IMG/VR virus record: IMGVR_UViG_3300006638_000016
Coordinates: 1 to 31,178 of that record
Strand: one strand, 5' to 3'
Origin: a virus
Length of the DNA stretch: 31,178 nt
Each line of letters opens with the position of its first letter. Position 1 is the first letter of the stretch. This document shows, piece by piece, positions 8,451 to 15,708 of this stretch. The notes below the pieces were generated by a model. The model saw only the letters and a list, made by a program, of their open reading frames with translations, was not told the DNA's origin and made no database searches. The position numbers and the translations under genes were made by a program.

Positions 8451-8957
8451 ATGACTTCTTATCTTTATCAAGCTCCCTCTGGCGTTCCGGGCGATATCAC
8501 CCGGGTAGACGAAAGTAACGTCGAACCAGCGATGTTGATCTCCCCCTTCCCTGCTAACTACGGCGTACCGATGAAGTACGCTACAGGCGGCGTGACTCCG
8601 ATCGCATCGGGTGACACGGCGTCCTTGTTCTGCGGTGTTCTTGCTCGTGCCGTTCCCGGTATCAGCCAGAGCTCTGCAAACGAAGCAGTGGATACGTTTC
8701 AGCCGAATCAATCCGAACCACAAGGTCTCTGTGATCGTGGATACATCAGCGTTGTTTGCAATGCTGGCGTGCCTGTTCGCGGACAGATCGTGTATATGGT
8801 CGTGACTGCATCTGCGGGTCACGTCGTCGGTCAGTTCGAAACGACCTCTAACGGTGGCAATAACGTCGCGCTCACGGGCACGATCGTTGGCAACGTGACT
8901 TGGGCCGCAGACGGACTCGATTCATTCAACAACGCCGAAATCAGGATTGCTCAGTAA
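8451..8957 (+). CDS. capsid cement/decoration protein-like
   Basis: A 168-residue beta-rich protein starting at ATG 8451 with AAGGA six bases upstream. The opening YLYQAPSGVPGDITRVDESNVEPAM, the central LFCGVLARAVPG and PQGLCDRGYISVVCNAGVPVRGQIVYMVV, followed by a Gly/Asn-rich loop, resemble the phage structural cement group (Gp24/DUF2190-like) that stabilises capsids by binding between capsomers. It lies directly before the major capsid gene, the standard place for such a protein. The family match is by pattern, so the exact family is less certain than the role. Confidence 0.68.
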   Translation: MTSYLYQAPSGVPGDITRVDESNVEPAMLISPFPANYGVPMKYATGGVTPIASGDTASLFCGVLARAVPGISQSSANEAVDTFQPNQSEPQGLCDRGYISVVCNAGVPVRGQIVYMVVTASAGHVVGQFETTSNGGNNVALTGTIVGNVTWAADGLDSFNNAEIRIAQ

Positions 8958-8990
8958 TTTAACTGAGAGAAAGAACCTAAAAGGAATTAT

Positions 8991-9965
8991 ATGATCAGAA
9001 GACCCTTCAAAACCAAGGATTCGGCGCTCAGTTTTTTTTGCAATCAGCTCGACAACCTCGATAAACGCCTCTATATGCCACTTAGCGCAACTTCATGGAG
9101 TCGGGATATTAAGCTCCGTAGCGGAATCACGATGAGCAATGAAAGCACGTCTTTCATTCAATCCGCATTCGCTGCCGGTGGAACTCTCTCCAACGGTAAC
9201 GGATCAAGCGGCGGGAACATGCCTTGGATCTCTCCTGAGACCACAGCCATCCCCGGCGTCTCGATCGACGGATCACGCGTTGTGTCTCCTCTGCGTTTGC
9301 TCGCACGAGAAATCAGCTTCACCTCCGTGGAACTGGACCGCTCTCAGCTCTTGGGCCAACCCATTGATGCTCAGAAGACGGATGCCCTCAACATTTTGAT
9401 CCAAATGAACACGGATCAAATGGTGTACATCGGCGCAAGCGAAGTCGGCGCAACCGGCCTCTTGAACAGCGCTGCGGTCACCGCAGGCTCTGTTGCTGCA
9501 GGCGTGTCAGGTTCGACTCTCTGGGTGAATAAAACACCGGACGAGATTCTTGCCGACGTGAACACTGCGCTTCAAACCGCATGGGCAAATGCTGCCTATG
9601 CAGTTTGCCCAGGGAAATGCCTGTTACCCCCCGCTCAGTTCAGCTACATCTCTTCACAAAAGGTGAGCTCGGCTGGGAACGTCTCGATCCTGAAGTTCTT
9701 GAAAGAGAACTCCATTGCCCTCCAAATCAACGGCGTTGAGCTCGATATTCAGCCCGTGAAATGGCTGGTCGGTCGTGGCGCTGCAGGTGCAGACCGTATG
9801 GTGGTTTATACGAACTCAGAAGACCGCGTTCGTTTCCCCATGGTTCCCGTTCGCCGCGAGACGGCTTATTATCAAGGAATCCGTTTCACCGCTCCCTACC
9901 TCTGGGCATTCGGTGTCATGGAATTCCCTTACCCTGAATGCGTACTGTATTCAGATGGAATATAA
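8991..9965 (+). CDS. major capsid protein (DUF2184, HK97 fold)
   Basis: A 324-residue capsid subunit of DUF2184 type, a family with the HK97/encapsulin fold. Recognisable parts are the N-terminal RLYMPLSATSWSRDIKLRSGI, the segment SPLRLLAREISFTSVELDRSQ (spine helix region), and the C-terminal DRMVVYTNSEDRVRFPMVPVRRE...GIRFTAPYLWAFGVMEFPYPECVLY. Length is normal. The start ATG 8991 is preceded by AAAGGAA. No separate delta domain is apparent, consistent with a separate or protease-linked scaffold in the upstream gene. Confidence 0.88.
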   Translation: MIRRPFKTKDSALSFFCNQLDNLDKRLYMPLSATSWSRDIKLRSGITMSNESTSFIQSAFAAGGTLSNGNGSSGGNMPWISPETTAIPGVSIDGSRVVSPLRLLAREISFTSVELDRSQLLGQPIDAQKTDALNILIQMNTDQMVYIGASEVGATGLLNSAAVTAGSVAAGVSGSTLWVNKTPDEILADVNTALQTAWANAAYAVCPGKCLLPPAQFSYISSQKVSSAGNVSILKFLKENSIALQINGVELDIQPVKWLVGRGAAGADRMVVYTNSEDRVRFPMVPVRRETAYYQGIRFTAPYLWAFGVMEFPYPECVLYSDGI

Positions 9966-9987
9966 TACGTAAAGAAAGGCAAGAACG

Positions 9988-10257
9988 ATGCGAGTACAAC
10001 TGAAGCACCCAAGAATTTTTGCTCAGAAGATTTATCCTAAAGGAGTTCACGAACTCCCGGATGGATTAGCATCTGACTGGTTCTTTAAAGCTGCGGTTGA
10101 ATCGAAAGACGTTCTCATACTTCCAGACGCAGCGGGGGAGATCACAGCCCCCGCTGCTCTCGAGGTAGCTCCTGTCCCCGAGGCGGTAGTCGTCTCTACA
10201 CAAGTTAAATCAAAATCTAAGTCAAAGGCTCAAACCCAACCACAAAAGAAGGTCTGA
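9988..10257 (+). CDS. small hypothetical head or connector protein
   Basis: An 89-residue protein with AAAGG ahead of ATG 9988. The N-terminal half (MRVQLKHPRIFAQKIYPKGVHELPD...WFFKAAVESKDVLIL) looks like a small beta-rich phage domain often found right after capsid genes; the rest is Ala/Pro/Val-rich and ends in a basic KSKSKSKAQTQPQKK tail. It is followed after one base by the head-tail connector gene, and its basic tail contains that gene's ribosome site. I do not recognise a named family. Confidence 0.65.
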   Translation: MRVQLKHPRIFAQKIYPKGVHELPDGLASDWFFKAAVESKDVLILPDAAGEITAPAALEVAPVPEAVVVSTQVKSKSKSKAQTQPQKKV

Positions 10258-10258
10258 G

Positions 10259-10645
10259 ATGTTTACCCTCGCGGCATTCCGAGCGGCATTCCCTGAGTTC
10301 GCGGATACCGCGAGGTATCCTGACGCCCAGATCACGTTCTGGTCGACGTTCGCAACCGCTCAAGTAAACCCCGATCGGTGGTGTCAACAGACGCTCATGG
10401 GCATCATGCTCTACACGGCGCACGAAATTACGCTTGCGGCTCAGAATCAAAAATCTGGCGTGATTGGTGGCGTCCCCGGCGGGACGGCAGGCCCTGCGAG
10501 CTCTAAGACCGTAGGCTCGGCAACGGTCACCTACGATACACAACAAGCGGCAGAGGCGAACGGTGGGTATTGGAACCTCACAAATTACGGGAAACAATTT
10601 CTCAGACTCGCACGCATTTTCGGAAGCGGAGTCGTTCAATTATGA
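10259..10645 (+). CDS. head-tail connector/adaptor (DUF4054-like)
   Basis: A 128-residue protein. The N terminus FTLAAFRAAFPEFADTARYPDAQITFWSTFATAQV and the segment QQTLMGIMLYTAHEITLAAQ match the helical pattern of DUF4054, the adaptor ring that docks below the portal in many myophages. The C terminus GGYWNLTNYGKQFLRLAR is also typical. Its place between capsid and neck genes agrees. It ends in an ATGA overlap with the next gene, so the two are probably translationally coupled. Confidence 0.8.
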   Translation: MFTLAAFRAAFPEFADTARYPDAQITFWSTFATAQVNPDRWCQQTLMGIMLYTAHEITLAAQNQKSGVIGGVPGGTAGPASSKTVGSATVTYDTQQAAEANGGYWNLTNYGKQFLRLARIFGSGVVQL

Positions 10646-11148
10646 AAGGCCCGACGCTTGAGGTCACCTCCGATTTCACCTCTCAATTTAACGAAGCGAT
10701 TAAACGGTTTCGAAACGACGCGGTCTTAGTCGGGATCCCCGCAAGCGATTCAACGCGAGACGAAGACGGGATCACGAACGCGGCGCTTCTCGCGATTAAC
10801 GTATTCGGATCTCCAGCAAACAACATCCCTGCCCGCGACGTGATGGGCCAGGGGATCAGGAACGCTCAAGAGGCCGTAGCGCTTCAGTTTAAAAAATGCG
10901 CTCAAGAGGTCCTCACGAAAGGCCCCGAGGCGCTTCATGTTTATTACGAACGCGCCGGGATCATTGCTTCTAATTCCGTAAAGAAAGCCATCAACGATCA
11001 AGACTGGCCACAGACGGGGAACAACGAAGGCCCATCCAAATCCACCCTGGCTTCGAGAAAGAGTCGCGGATTTAAGGGAACGAAGTCTCTGATCGTTACC
11101 GGACAACTTAGGAATTCAATCACCTACGTTGTGAAGAGTGATATCTGA
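10642..11148 (+). CDS. head closure/tail completion protein (HK97 gp10-like)
   Basis: A 168-residue protein starting at ATG 10642, which overlaps the previous stop as ATGA; the longer reading from 10570 is out of keeping with the operon pattern. It contains AVLVGIPASDSTRDEDGITNAALLAINVFGSP, NIPARDVMGQGI and the C-terminal STLASRKSRGFKGTKSLIVTGQLRNSITYVV. That arrangement (Ala-rich middle, PAR..., TGxLxxSI) is characteristic of HK97-gp10/virion-morphogenesis-type neck proteins. Exact position in the neck is inferred from gene order. Confidence 0.75.
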   Translation: MKGPTLEVTSDFTSQFNEAIKRFRNDAVLVGIPASDSTRDEDGITNAALLAINVFGSPANNIPARDVMGQGIRNAQEAVALQFKKCAQEVLTKGPEALHVYYERAGIIASNSVKKAINDQDWPQTGNNEGPSKSTLASRKSRGFKGTKSLIVTGQLRNSITYVVKSDI

Positions 11149-11516
11149 TGGCAAACATTGACGTCTCCGAACTCATGGTTGATCCGGACTTCGTCGATCC
11201 GATGGTGATCATTCGCAGGACTCCGTTCGTCGATAACCTAGGTCAAAATCAACTCAAGGAGCAGGGGTTTAATACCTACGGCTCCATTCAATCCATTTCA
11301 GGAAAAACACTTCAGAGAATCCCCGAAGCGCTCCGGGTCGCAAACGGGATGAGCTTTTTTGTTAAAGGACAAATCATTGCCGACGGGACGTGTCGTTACC
11401 CGGATATCTTGGTGTTCAACGGTGTGCGGTTCGCGGTTCAAGTCGTCTTCGATTGGTGCAATTGGGGAGAGGGATATTCCGAGGGCACGTGCGTGCGTGA
11501 GAAGCCCACACAATGA
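11148..11516 (+). CDS. neck protein, function unknown
   Basis: A 122-residue protein whose ATG overlaps the previous stop (TGATG). It reads DPMVIIRRTPFVDNLGQNQLKEQGFNTYGSIQSISGKTLQRIPEALRVANGMSFFVKG, with a conserved-looking tail VFNGVRFAVQVVFDWCNWGEGY. Proteins of this size and pattern occupy the slot between gp10-like and neck-terminator genes in related myophages and are usually annotated only as hypothetical. A minor neck or tail-completion role is inferred from position. Confidence 0.7.
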   Translation: MANIDVSELMVDPDFVDPMVIIRRTPFVDNLGQNQLKEQGFNTYGSIQSISGKTLQRIPEALRVANGMSFFVKGQIIADGTCRYPDILVFNGVRFAVQVVFDWCNWGEGYSEGTCVREKPTQ

Positions 11517-12436
11517 GTAACACGAGCGCCTCGGGCGGATACCTTTTACCAACTCCTCTCTTCCCCTCCCTTCCGGGAAACTTAACTTTAAAGCAATTCC
11601 TTCAGACGGTCTTCGTTGGAATCTCGGGTCTCCCCGGTGAGTTAGTTCGCCCGCGTTGGCAACCGAATCCCCCCAAACAACCCGACCTCTTCGTCAACTG
11701 GCTAGCGATTGGGCTCACGCAGAGTAGACCCGACGCGTATGCTTATGTGGGTCCAAGCTTAGGACAAAACGCATTCGGGTCCGTCACGATGCGGTGTAAC
11801 CCGCTTGCGGGAGATACGCTCACCGTCAACGGAACGGCAGTGACGTTCGTTGCGTCTTCTCCCTCGGGAAACCAAGTCCTTATCAACTCAGACCCTCTCG
11901 TCACTTTATCTAATCTCAATTCTTTTCTCGTGGCCTCGAGCGATACGAATTTAAAAGCACTCACCTACTCTCTCTTTTATCAAACCATCACGATGACCGC
12001 AGTCGTGCTGGGATCGGCTGGCAATTCGATTACACTCGCAAGCACGGGGATTCAACTCGTGCTCTCGGGTCCGACTCTCGCGTACGGGACGGATTCAAAC
12101 AACGCGACGCAGCGGCACGAGGATTTAGAGATTCAGTGTGCGTTCTACGGACCAAGTTCTGACGACTACGCAGGCGTAGTGCGCGACGGATTTCAAATCC
12201 CTCAGAATCTAGAGGCGCTTAGGTCCGCCAACATGGGTTTTGTCTCGACGAGTCAAACGACTCACGTCCCGGATTTAGTGAACGAGCGGTGGATTGACCG
12301 CTATGAGATGAGTGTTTTTCTGAGACGCGAGGTGATGAGAAATTATCCGATTCTTTCTTTCGCGTCCGCGAGCGGAACGATCGAAAGCATTGTGAGTGGA
12401 AATTTAAAATCGATTGCATGGCAAGAAAATACATAG
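11513..12436 (+). CDS. neck/tail terminator protein (LIC_12616 / gp12-like) with an inserted beta domain
   Basis: A 307-residue protein overlapping the previous gene as ATGA. The outer parts match the LIC_12616 (neck terminator gp12-like) pattern: LKQFLQTVFVGISGLPGELVRPRWQPNPPKQPD (about 26-58) and RHEDLEIQCAFYGPSSDDYA...NERWIDRYEMSVFLRREVMRNYPILSF (201-284). Between them, about residues 89-196, lies an extra beta-rich domain absent from the usual 150-200-residue family members. It resembles a domain in the tail sheath encoded two genes downstream. The terminator caps the tail and docks it to the head. Confidence 0.7.
   Translation: MSNTSASGGYLLPTPLFPSLPGNLTLKQFLQTVFVGISGLPGELVRPRWQPNPPKQPDLFVNWLAIGLTQSRPDAYAYVGPSLGQNAFGSVTMRCNPLAGDTLTVNGTAVTFVASSPSGNQVLINSDPLVTLSNLNSFLVASSDTNLKALTYSLFYQTITMTAVVLGSAGNSITLASTGIQLVLSGPTLAYGTDSNNATQRHEDLEIQCAFYGPSSDDYAGVVRDGFQIPQNLEALRSANMGFVSTSQTTHVPDLVNERWIDRYEMSVFLRREVMRNYPILSFASASGTIESIVSGNLKSIAWQENT
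11777..12100 (+). repeat. inserted beta domain, copy 1 (in neck terminator)
   Basis: Codes for residues about 89-196 of the neck protein. Landmarks shared with the sheath copy are GDTLTVNGTAVTFVASSPSGN, LSNLNSFLVASSDTNLKALTYS, LGSAGNSITLA and LSGPTLAYGTD. The similarity is clear at protein level but diverged at DNA level, so this is an old duplication or independent acquisition of a mobile domain. Confidence 0.7.
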
Positions 12437-12448
12437 GAGAGTAGAAAG

Positions 12449-12793
12449 ATGATTACAGGCTACCAAGGTTTTTTTAATCCCGCACAAAGCGTAACGATTG
12501 CAGACGGCGAACAAATCAGCGAAACGATCTCAACCGGCGGTTTTGAGCTCTGTGGAATTAACCTCCCCGCAGCGTTCACAGGTACAGCGCTCACATTTCT
12601 TGTTTGCTCAACCGTGGACGGGACATTCTTGCCCCTTTATAACACTTCTGGCCTTGTTTCCTACACGGTCGCTCAGGGCCGGTATATTGCGATTAACCCA
12701 GCTGATTTTCACGGCGTTGCTTTTCTTCAAATTCAATCGGGTTCGGCTGAAGGCGCGGCAAGAACTCTTGTTTGCTCAATGAAAGGGATTTAA
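12449..12793 (+). CDS. small virion protein, function unknown
   Basis: A 114-residue protein with a strong AGGAG site before ATG 12449. The sequence (SVTIADGEQISETISTGGFELCGINLPAAFTGTALTFLVCSTVDGTFLPLYN...YIAINPADFHGVAFLQIQSGSAEGAARTLVC) has the look of a compact beta sandwich that recurs as a small structural protein in many phages. Placement between terminator and sheath suggests a virion component. No family name can be given with confidence. Confidence 0.65.
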   Translation: MITGYQGFFNPAQSVTIADGEQISETISTGGFELCGINLPAAFTGTALTFLVCSTVDGTFLPLYNTSGLVSYTVAQGRYIAINPADFHGVAFLQIQSGSAEGAARTLVCSMKGI

Positions 12794-12796
12794 AAA

Positions 12797-14605
12797 ATGA
12801 CTCTACCCGTATCCAGACTCGTACAAGTATCCGTGAACTTAAGCCCCCTTCCCGCCGTAGGGAGGAACTTCGGTGATCTCTTGATCATGGGAGATTCGAA
12901 CGTCATTTCAGGGCTCGAGAGAATTAGGGATTATTCATCCTTGGCAGGCGTCGCAGCCGATTTCGGAACGACTGCTCCTGAGTACCTCTGTGCTCAAATT
13001 TATTTTGAGCAGTCCCCACAACCGACCGCTTGTAGCGTCGGGCGTTGGATTAGAGTCGCTACAGCTGCCGAGCTTCAAGGCGCACTTTTAACAGCAGCGC
13101 AATCTGCGCTTGCGAATTTCACTTCGATCACCTCCGGTGGATTTGATATCTCGATTGACGGTTCTGCGATTGATCTGACGGGTCTTGATTTTTCGACCGC
13201 TCTGAACTTAAACGGTGTCGCCTCTGCAGTGACGACTGCTCTCTCGGGCGCGGGAACTTGCATTTGGAATGGATCACAATTCGAAATCAAGAGTGCCACG
13301 ACCGGTGTAGGCGTTGCGGCTTCGGGGACAGTTACTTTTGGAAGTAACCCGACGGCGACTGACACGGTCACGGTCAACGGCGTTTCGATCGAATTTGTTT
13401 CTGCTACCCCGACCGGCAACGAAGTCTTGATTGGTGGATCTGCGGATCTCACTGCCGTGAACTTAAACACGTTCCTAGCCGCGTCTTCAAACGCAAGTCT
13501 CTCGGTTCTCTCCTACTCCGTTGCATCGGGCGTCGTCACGATCACCGATAAGACGGTAGGAACGGCAGGCAATTCGATCACACTTGCTAAATCGAGCTCT
13601 GCGATTTCTGTCTCTGGAGCAACCCTCTCGGGCGGAACCAACGCCTCATCGGTGGGCTACGCGACTTCCCCTGCTACGGGACAAGACGTGTCCTCTCTCA
13701 TGGGTCTCACCGCAGCTCTTGCGCTTCCCTTGGTTCCCGCTTACCCAGCCGAGACGGCGCTTGCCTCTGTGGTGGCTCTCGACGGAATTTCGAATGCTTG
13801 GTACGGGCTCACCTTCGGCTCATCTGTCATGCCGGACGACTCTTCAAACCTTGCGATTGCGGCTTTTATTGAAGCCGACGACGTGACGCGTATGTTTGGG
13901 GTCACCATCCAAAGCACGAACGTCCTTTCGAGCGAAGTCTCAAACGATTTAGCAAGCGAGCTTAAGCTGGGAAGCTACGAGCAGACATTCTGCCAGTACT
14001 CGTCTTCTAGCCCCTATGCGGTTGCTTCGATCTTTGGGCGAATGTTTACGGTGGATTTCACGGCTCAAAACTCGACGATCGATCTCATGTACAAACAGGA
14101 GCCAGGGATTAATCCCGAGAGCATCACGACTTCTCAGGCAAACGTGCTTCAGAATAAACGCTGTAACGTGTTCGTTCAGTACGATAACGACACGAGCATC
14201 ATTCAGTACGGCGTGATGTCCGGCCCCGCTTTTATCGACGAGATCTACGGACTGGATTGGTTCCAAAACGCTGTTCAGACGGCTTGCTATAACGTCAATT
14301 ACACGAGCTCAACCAAGATCCCTCAAACGGATCAAGGCGTGAATCAGTACGTCAACGCCATTGGCGGAGTCTGCAACGCTGCCGTCAATAACGGTCTTGC
14401 GGCTCCGGGGACTTGGAACGCTGCCGGGTTCGGACAGCTTTCTCAGGGCCAGTATTTGAAATCGGGCTACTACATTTACGCTCAACCGATTGCTCTTCAA
14501 TCCGAGAGCGACCGTGCGGCCAGGAAATCACCCCCCATTCAAGTCGCTCTCAAACTTGCGGGTTCCATTCAAACAGTCGACGTCATCGTCTCTGTGAATC
14601 GTTAA
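12797..14605 (+). CDS. contractile tail sheath protein (DUF3383)
   Basis: A 602-residue sheath subunit; its contraction drives the tube through the host envelope. AAAGGG precedes ATG 12797. The DUF3383 signature opens the protein (LPVSRLVQVSVNLSPLPAVGRNFGDLLIMGDS...RIRDYSSLAGVAADFGTTAPEY). An internal domain around 105-175 (GGFDISIDGSAIDLTGLDFSTALNLNGVA) is usual for the family. A second domain at about 176-283 is shared with the neck terminator. The C-terminal half carries the conserved handshake/core region, ending IQVALKLAGSIQTVDVIVSVNR. This gene identifies the phage as a myovirus morphotype. Confidence 0.92.
   Translation: MTLPVSRLVQVSVNLSPLPAVGRNFGDLLIMGDSNVISGLERIRDYSSLAGVAADFGTTAPEYLCAQIYFEQSPQPTACSVGRWIRVATAAELQGALLTAAQSALANFTSITSGGFDISIDGSAIDLTGLDFSTALNLNGVASAVTTALSGAGTCIWNGSQFEIKSATTGVGVAASGTVTFGSNPTATDTVTVNGVSIEFVSATPTGNEVLIGGSADLTAVNLNTFLAASSNASLSVLSYSVASGVVTITDKTVGTAGNSITLAKSSSAISVSGATLSGGTNASSVGYATSPATGQDVSSLMGLTAALALPLVPAYPAETALASVVALDGISNAWYGLTFGSSVMPDDSSNLAIAAFIEADDVTRMFGVTIQSTNVLSSEVSNDLASELKLGSYEQTFCQYSSSSPYAVASIFGRMFTVDFTAQNSTIDLMYKQEPGINPESITTSQANVLQNKRCNVFVQYDNDTSIIQYGVMSGPAFIDEIYGLDWFQNAVQTACYNVNYTSSTKIPQTDQGVNQYVNAIGGVCNAAVNNGLAAPGTWNAAGFGQLSQGQYLKSGYYIYAQPIALQSESDRAARKSPPIQVALKLAGSIQTVDVIVSVNR
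13322..13645 (+). repeat. inserted beta domain, copy 2 (in tail sheath)
   Basis: Codes for residues about 176-283 of the sheath. Landmarks aligning to the neck copy are TDTVTVNGVSIEFVSATPTGN, VNLNTFLAASSNASLSVLSYS, VGTAGNSITLA and VSGATLSGGTN. Order and spacing of these blocks are the same in the two copies. Confidence 0.72.
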
Positions 14606-14623
14606 ATAGAAGGAGAATAAAAA

Positions 14624-15064
14624 ATGGTTTATAGCTTTTTGAATGTTAGCTGTTTTATCGCAGGCCCAGGAATTGGGGCTAATCTAGCAGCGGGCGCAGC
14701 GGCGGCGGAAGAGGGCATTACCCTCGAAGCAAGCGAAGACAAGAACGTGATGACGATCGGTGCGGACGGCAAGGGCCAACACTCCCTCGTTGCAAGCGAC
14801 GCGGCGACCGCAACGATTAGACTTCTGAAGACCTCCCCCGTGAACGCACAACTCATGGTGGCCTATGATCTTCAAACGATCTCCTCTGCGCTTCACGGAC
14901 TCAACGTGATGACCATCACCGATTCAGGACGCGGTGATATCAGCGTGCTCACCTCGTGTGCGTTTAAGAAAAAACCCACACTCACCTACGCAAAAGAGGG
15001 CGGCATGATGGAGTGGACATTTGATGTCATTCAAGCCAGCACCGTGCTTGGGGCAGGGCAGTAA
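14624..15064 (+). CDS. tail tube protein (DUF3277)
   Basis: A 146-residue tube subunit polymerising inside the sheath. The start has a strong AAGGAG site. The sequence resembles DUF3277: YSFLNVSCFIAGPGIGANLAAGAAAAEEGITLEAS...NVMTIGADGKGQHSLVASDAATATIRLLKTSPVNAQL, with C-terminal MEWTFDVIQASTVLGAG. It directly follows the sheath gene, as in other DUF3383/DUF3277 myophages. Confidence 0.9.
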   Translation: MVYSFLNVSCFIAGPGIGANLAAGAAAAEEGITLEASEDKNVMTIGADGKGQHSLVASDAATATIRLLKTSPVNAQLMVAYDLQTISSALHGLNVMTITDSGRGDISVLTSCAFKKKPTLTYAKEGGMMEWTFDVIQASTVLGAGQ

Positions 15065-15085
15065 TCTTAAGGGGAACGAACGAAC

Positions 15086-15514
15086 ATGAACGAACGAGAT
15101 TTTGAAGTAGGGACTAGGAAATTTAAGCTCAACAAAATAGACGCATTCAAGCAGTTTCATATCGTGAGACGGCTTGCTCCGATCTTAGGGGATCTTCTGC
15201 CGGTCGCGCATAAGCTCTCGAAGGTCTCGCCCGATCAAATGGGAGAAGACCAATTCCAGGCGCTCTCACCGATCATGGTGGGGATTTCTAAGCTGTCCGA
15301 CGAGGACGCCAACCGCGTTCTCTTAGGCCTCTGCTCGGCGGTGGAGATGCAACAGATGCCTGCCGGGAACTGGGCCAGAGTGGCAACCGATGCGGGATTG
15401 ATGTTTCAAGATCTTGAGCTCTCCGTCTTGCTTCAAGTCGCGGCAAAAGCGTTCATGTACAATCTCTCTGGTTTTTTCGCCGTACTCCCTCAAGTTTCGC
15501 ACGGCGGAGCTTAG
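15086..15514 (+). CDS. tail assembly chaperone, short (unshifted) form
   Basis: A 142-residue helical protein between tube and tape measure, the position of chaperones equivalent to lambda G or P2 E. It reads FEVGTRKFKLNKIDAFKQFHIVRRLAPIL...LSKLSDEDANRVLLGLCSAV, a pattern common in phage tail assembly chaperones. The zero frame ends at 15514, after a run of T residues that forms a slippery heptamer; the downstream region is coding in the -1 frame. Four-base GAAC units are repeated around the start codon (15074-15095), an oddity without an obvious function. Confidence 0.85.
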   Translation: MNERDFEVGTRKFKLNKIDAFKQFHIVRRLAPILGDLLPVAHKLSKVSPDQMGEDQFQALSPIMVGISKLSDEDANRVLLGLCSAVEMQQMPAGNWARVATDAGLMFQDLELSVLLQVAAKAFMYNLSGFFAVLPQVSHGGA

Positions 15515-15708
15515 ACTCTCTAGGCTCTGTCGCTTGGGTGGAGATGCCAGACGGCGAGGATTGGCTCATGAGGCCCGTGCTGAGGGGCCTGTGCAAGTTT
15601 GAGAGCCTGAAAGATGGGACGATTGATTTAGCGGACCTTGCAATGATGAATGACGCTTTAGATGTTCAAACTGAGAATGAATATCGAAGAGAGAAAGCAA
15701 ATGAGTAA
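15086..15708 (+). CDS. tail assembly chaperone, frameshifted long form
   Basis: Predicted 207-residue product: 131 residues in the zero frame to the slippery TTC, then 76 residues in the -1 frame from 15478. The extension includes WVEMPDGEDWLMRPVLRGLCK and FESLKDGTIDLADLAMMNDALD, then a charged end. It resembles the small DUF6889-like proteins that follow the chaperone in related phages. The extension has no well-placed start of its own: GGAG abuts its first ATG (15544). Its stop is immediately followed by the tape-measure ATG (15709). The long form would bridge the tape measure and tube during assembly, by analogy with lambda GT. Confidence 0.78.
15472..15478 (+). promoter_or_regulatory. -1 ribosomal frameshift site T TTT TTC
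   Basis: In the chaperone frame the bases read ..GGT TTT TTC GCC.., so the heptamer T TTT TTC fits the X XXY YYZ rule exactly. Slipping back one base lets the ribosome bypass the stop at 15512-15514 and continue to 15708. Frameshifting in this gene position is established for lambda G/GT and P2 E/E+E'. No downstream stimulatory structure was worked out. Confidence 0.8.

Noticed and set aside
8811-9000. CRISPR-like or tandem DNA repeats
   Set aside because: No regularly spaced identical direct repeats were seen here or elsewhere in the window.
15414-15602. 62-codon frame in the third reading phase over the chaperone region
   Set aside because: Arg/Ser/Leu-rich shadow; the -1 frame reached by the slippery site carries the real protein-like sequence.
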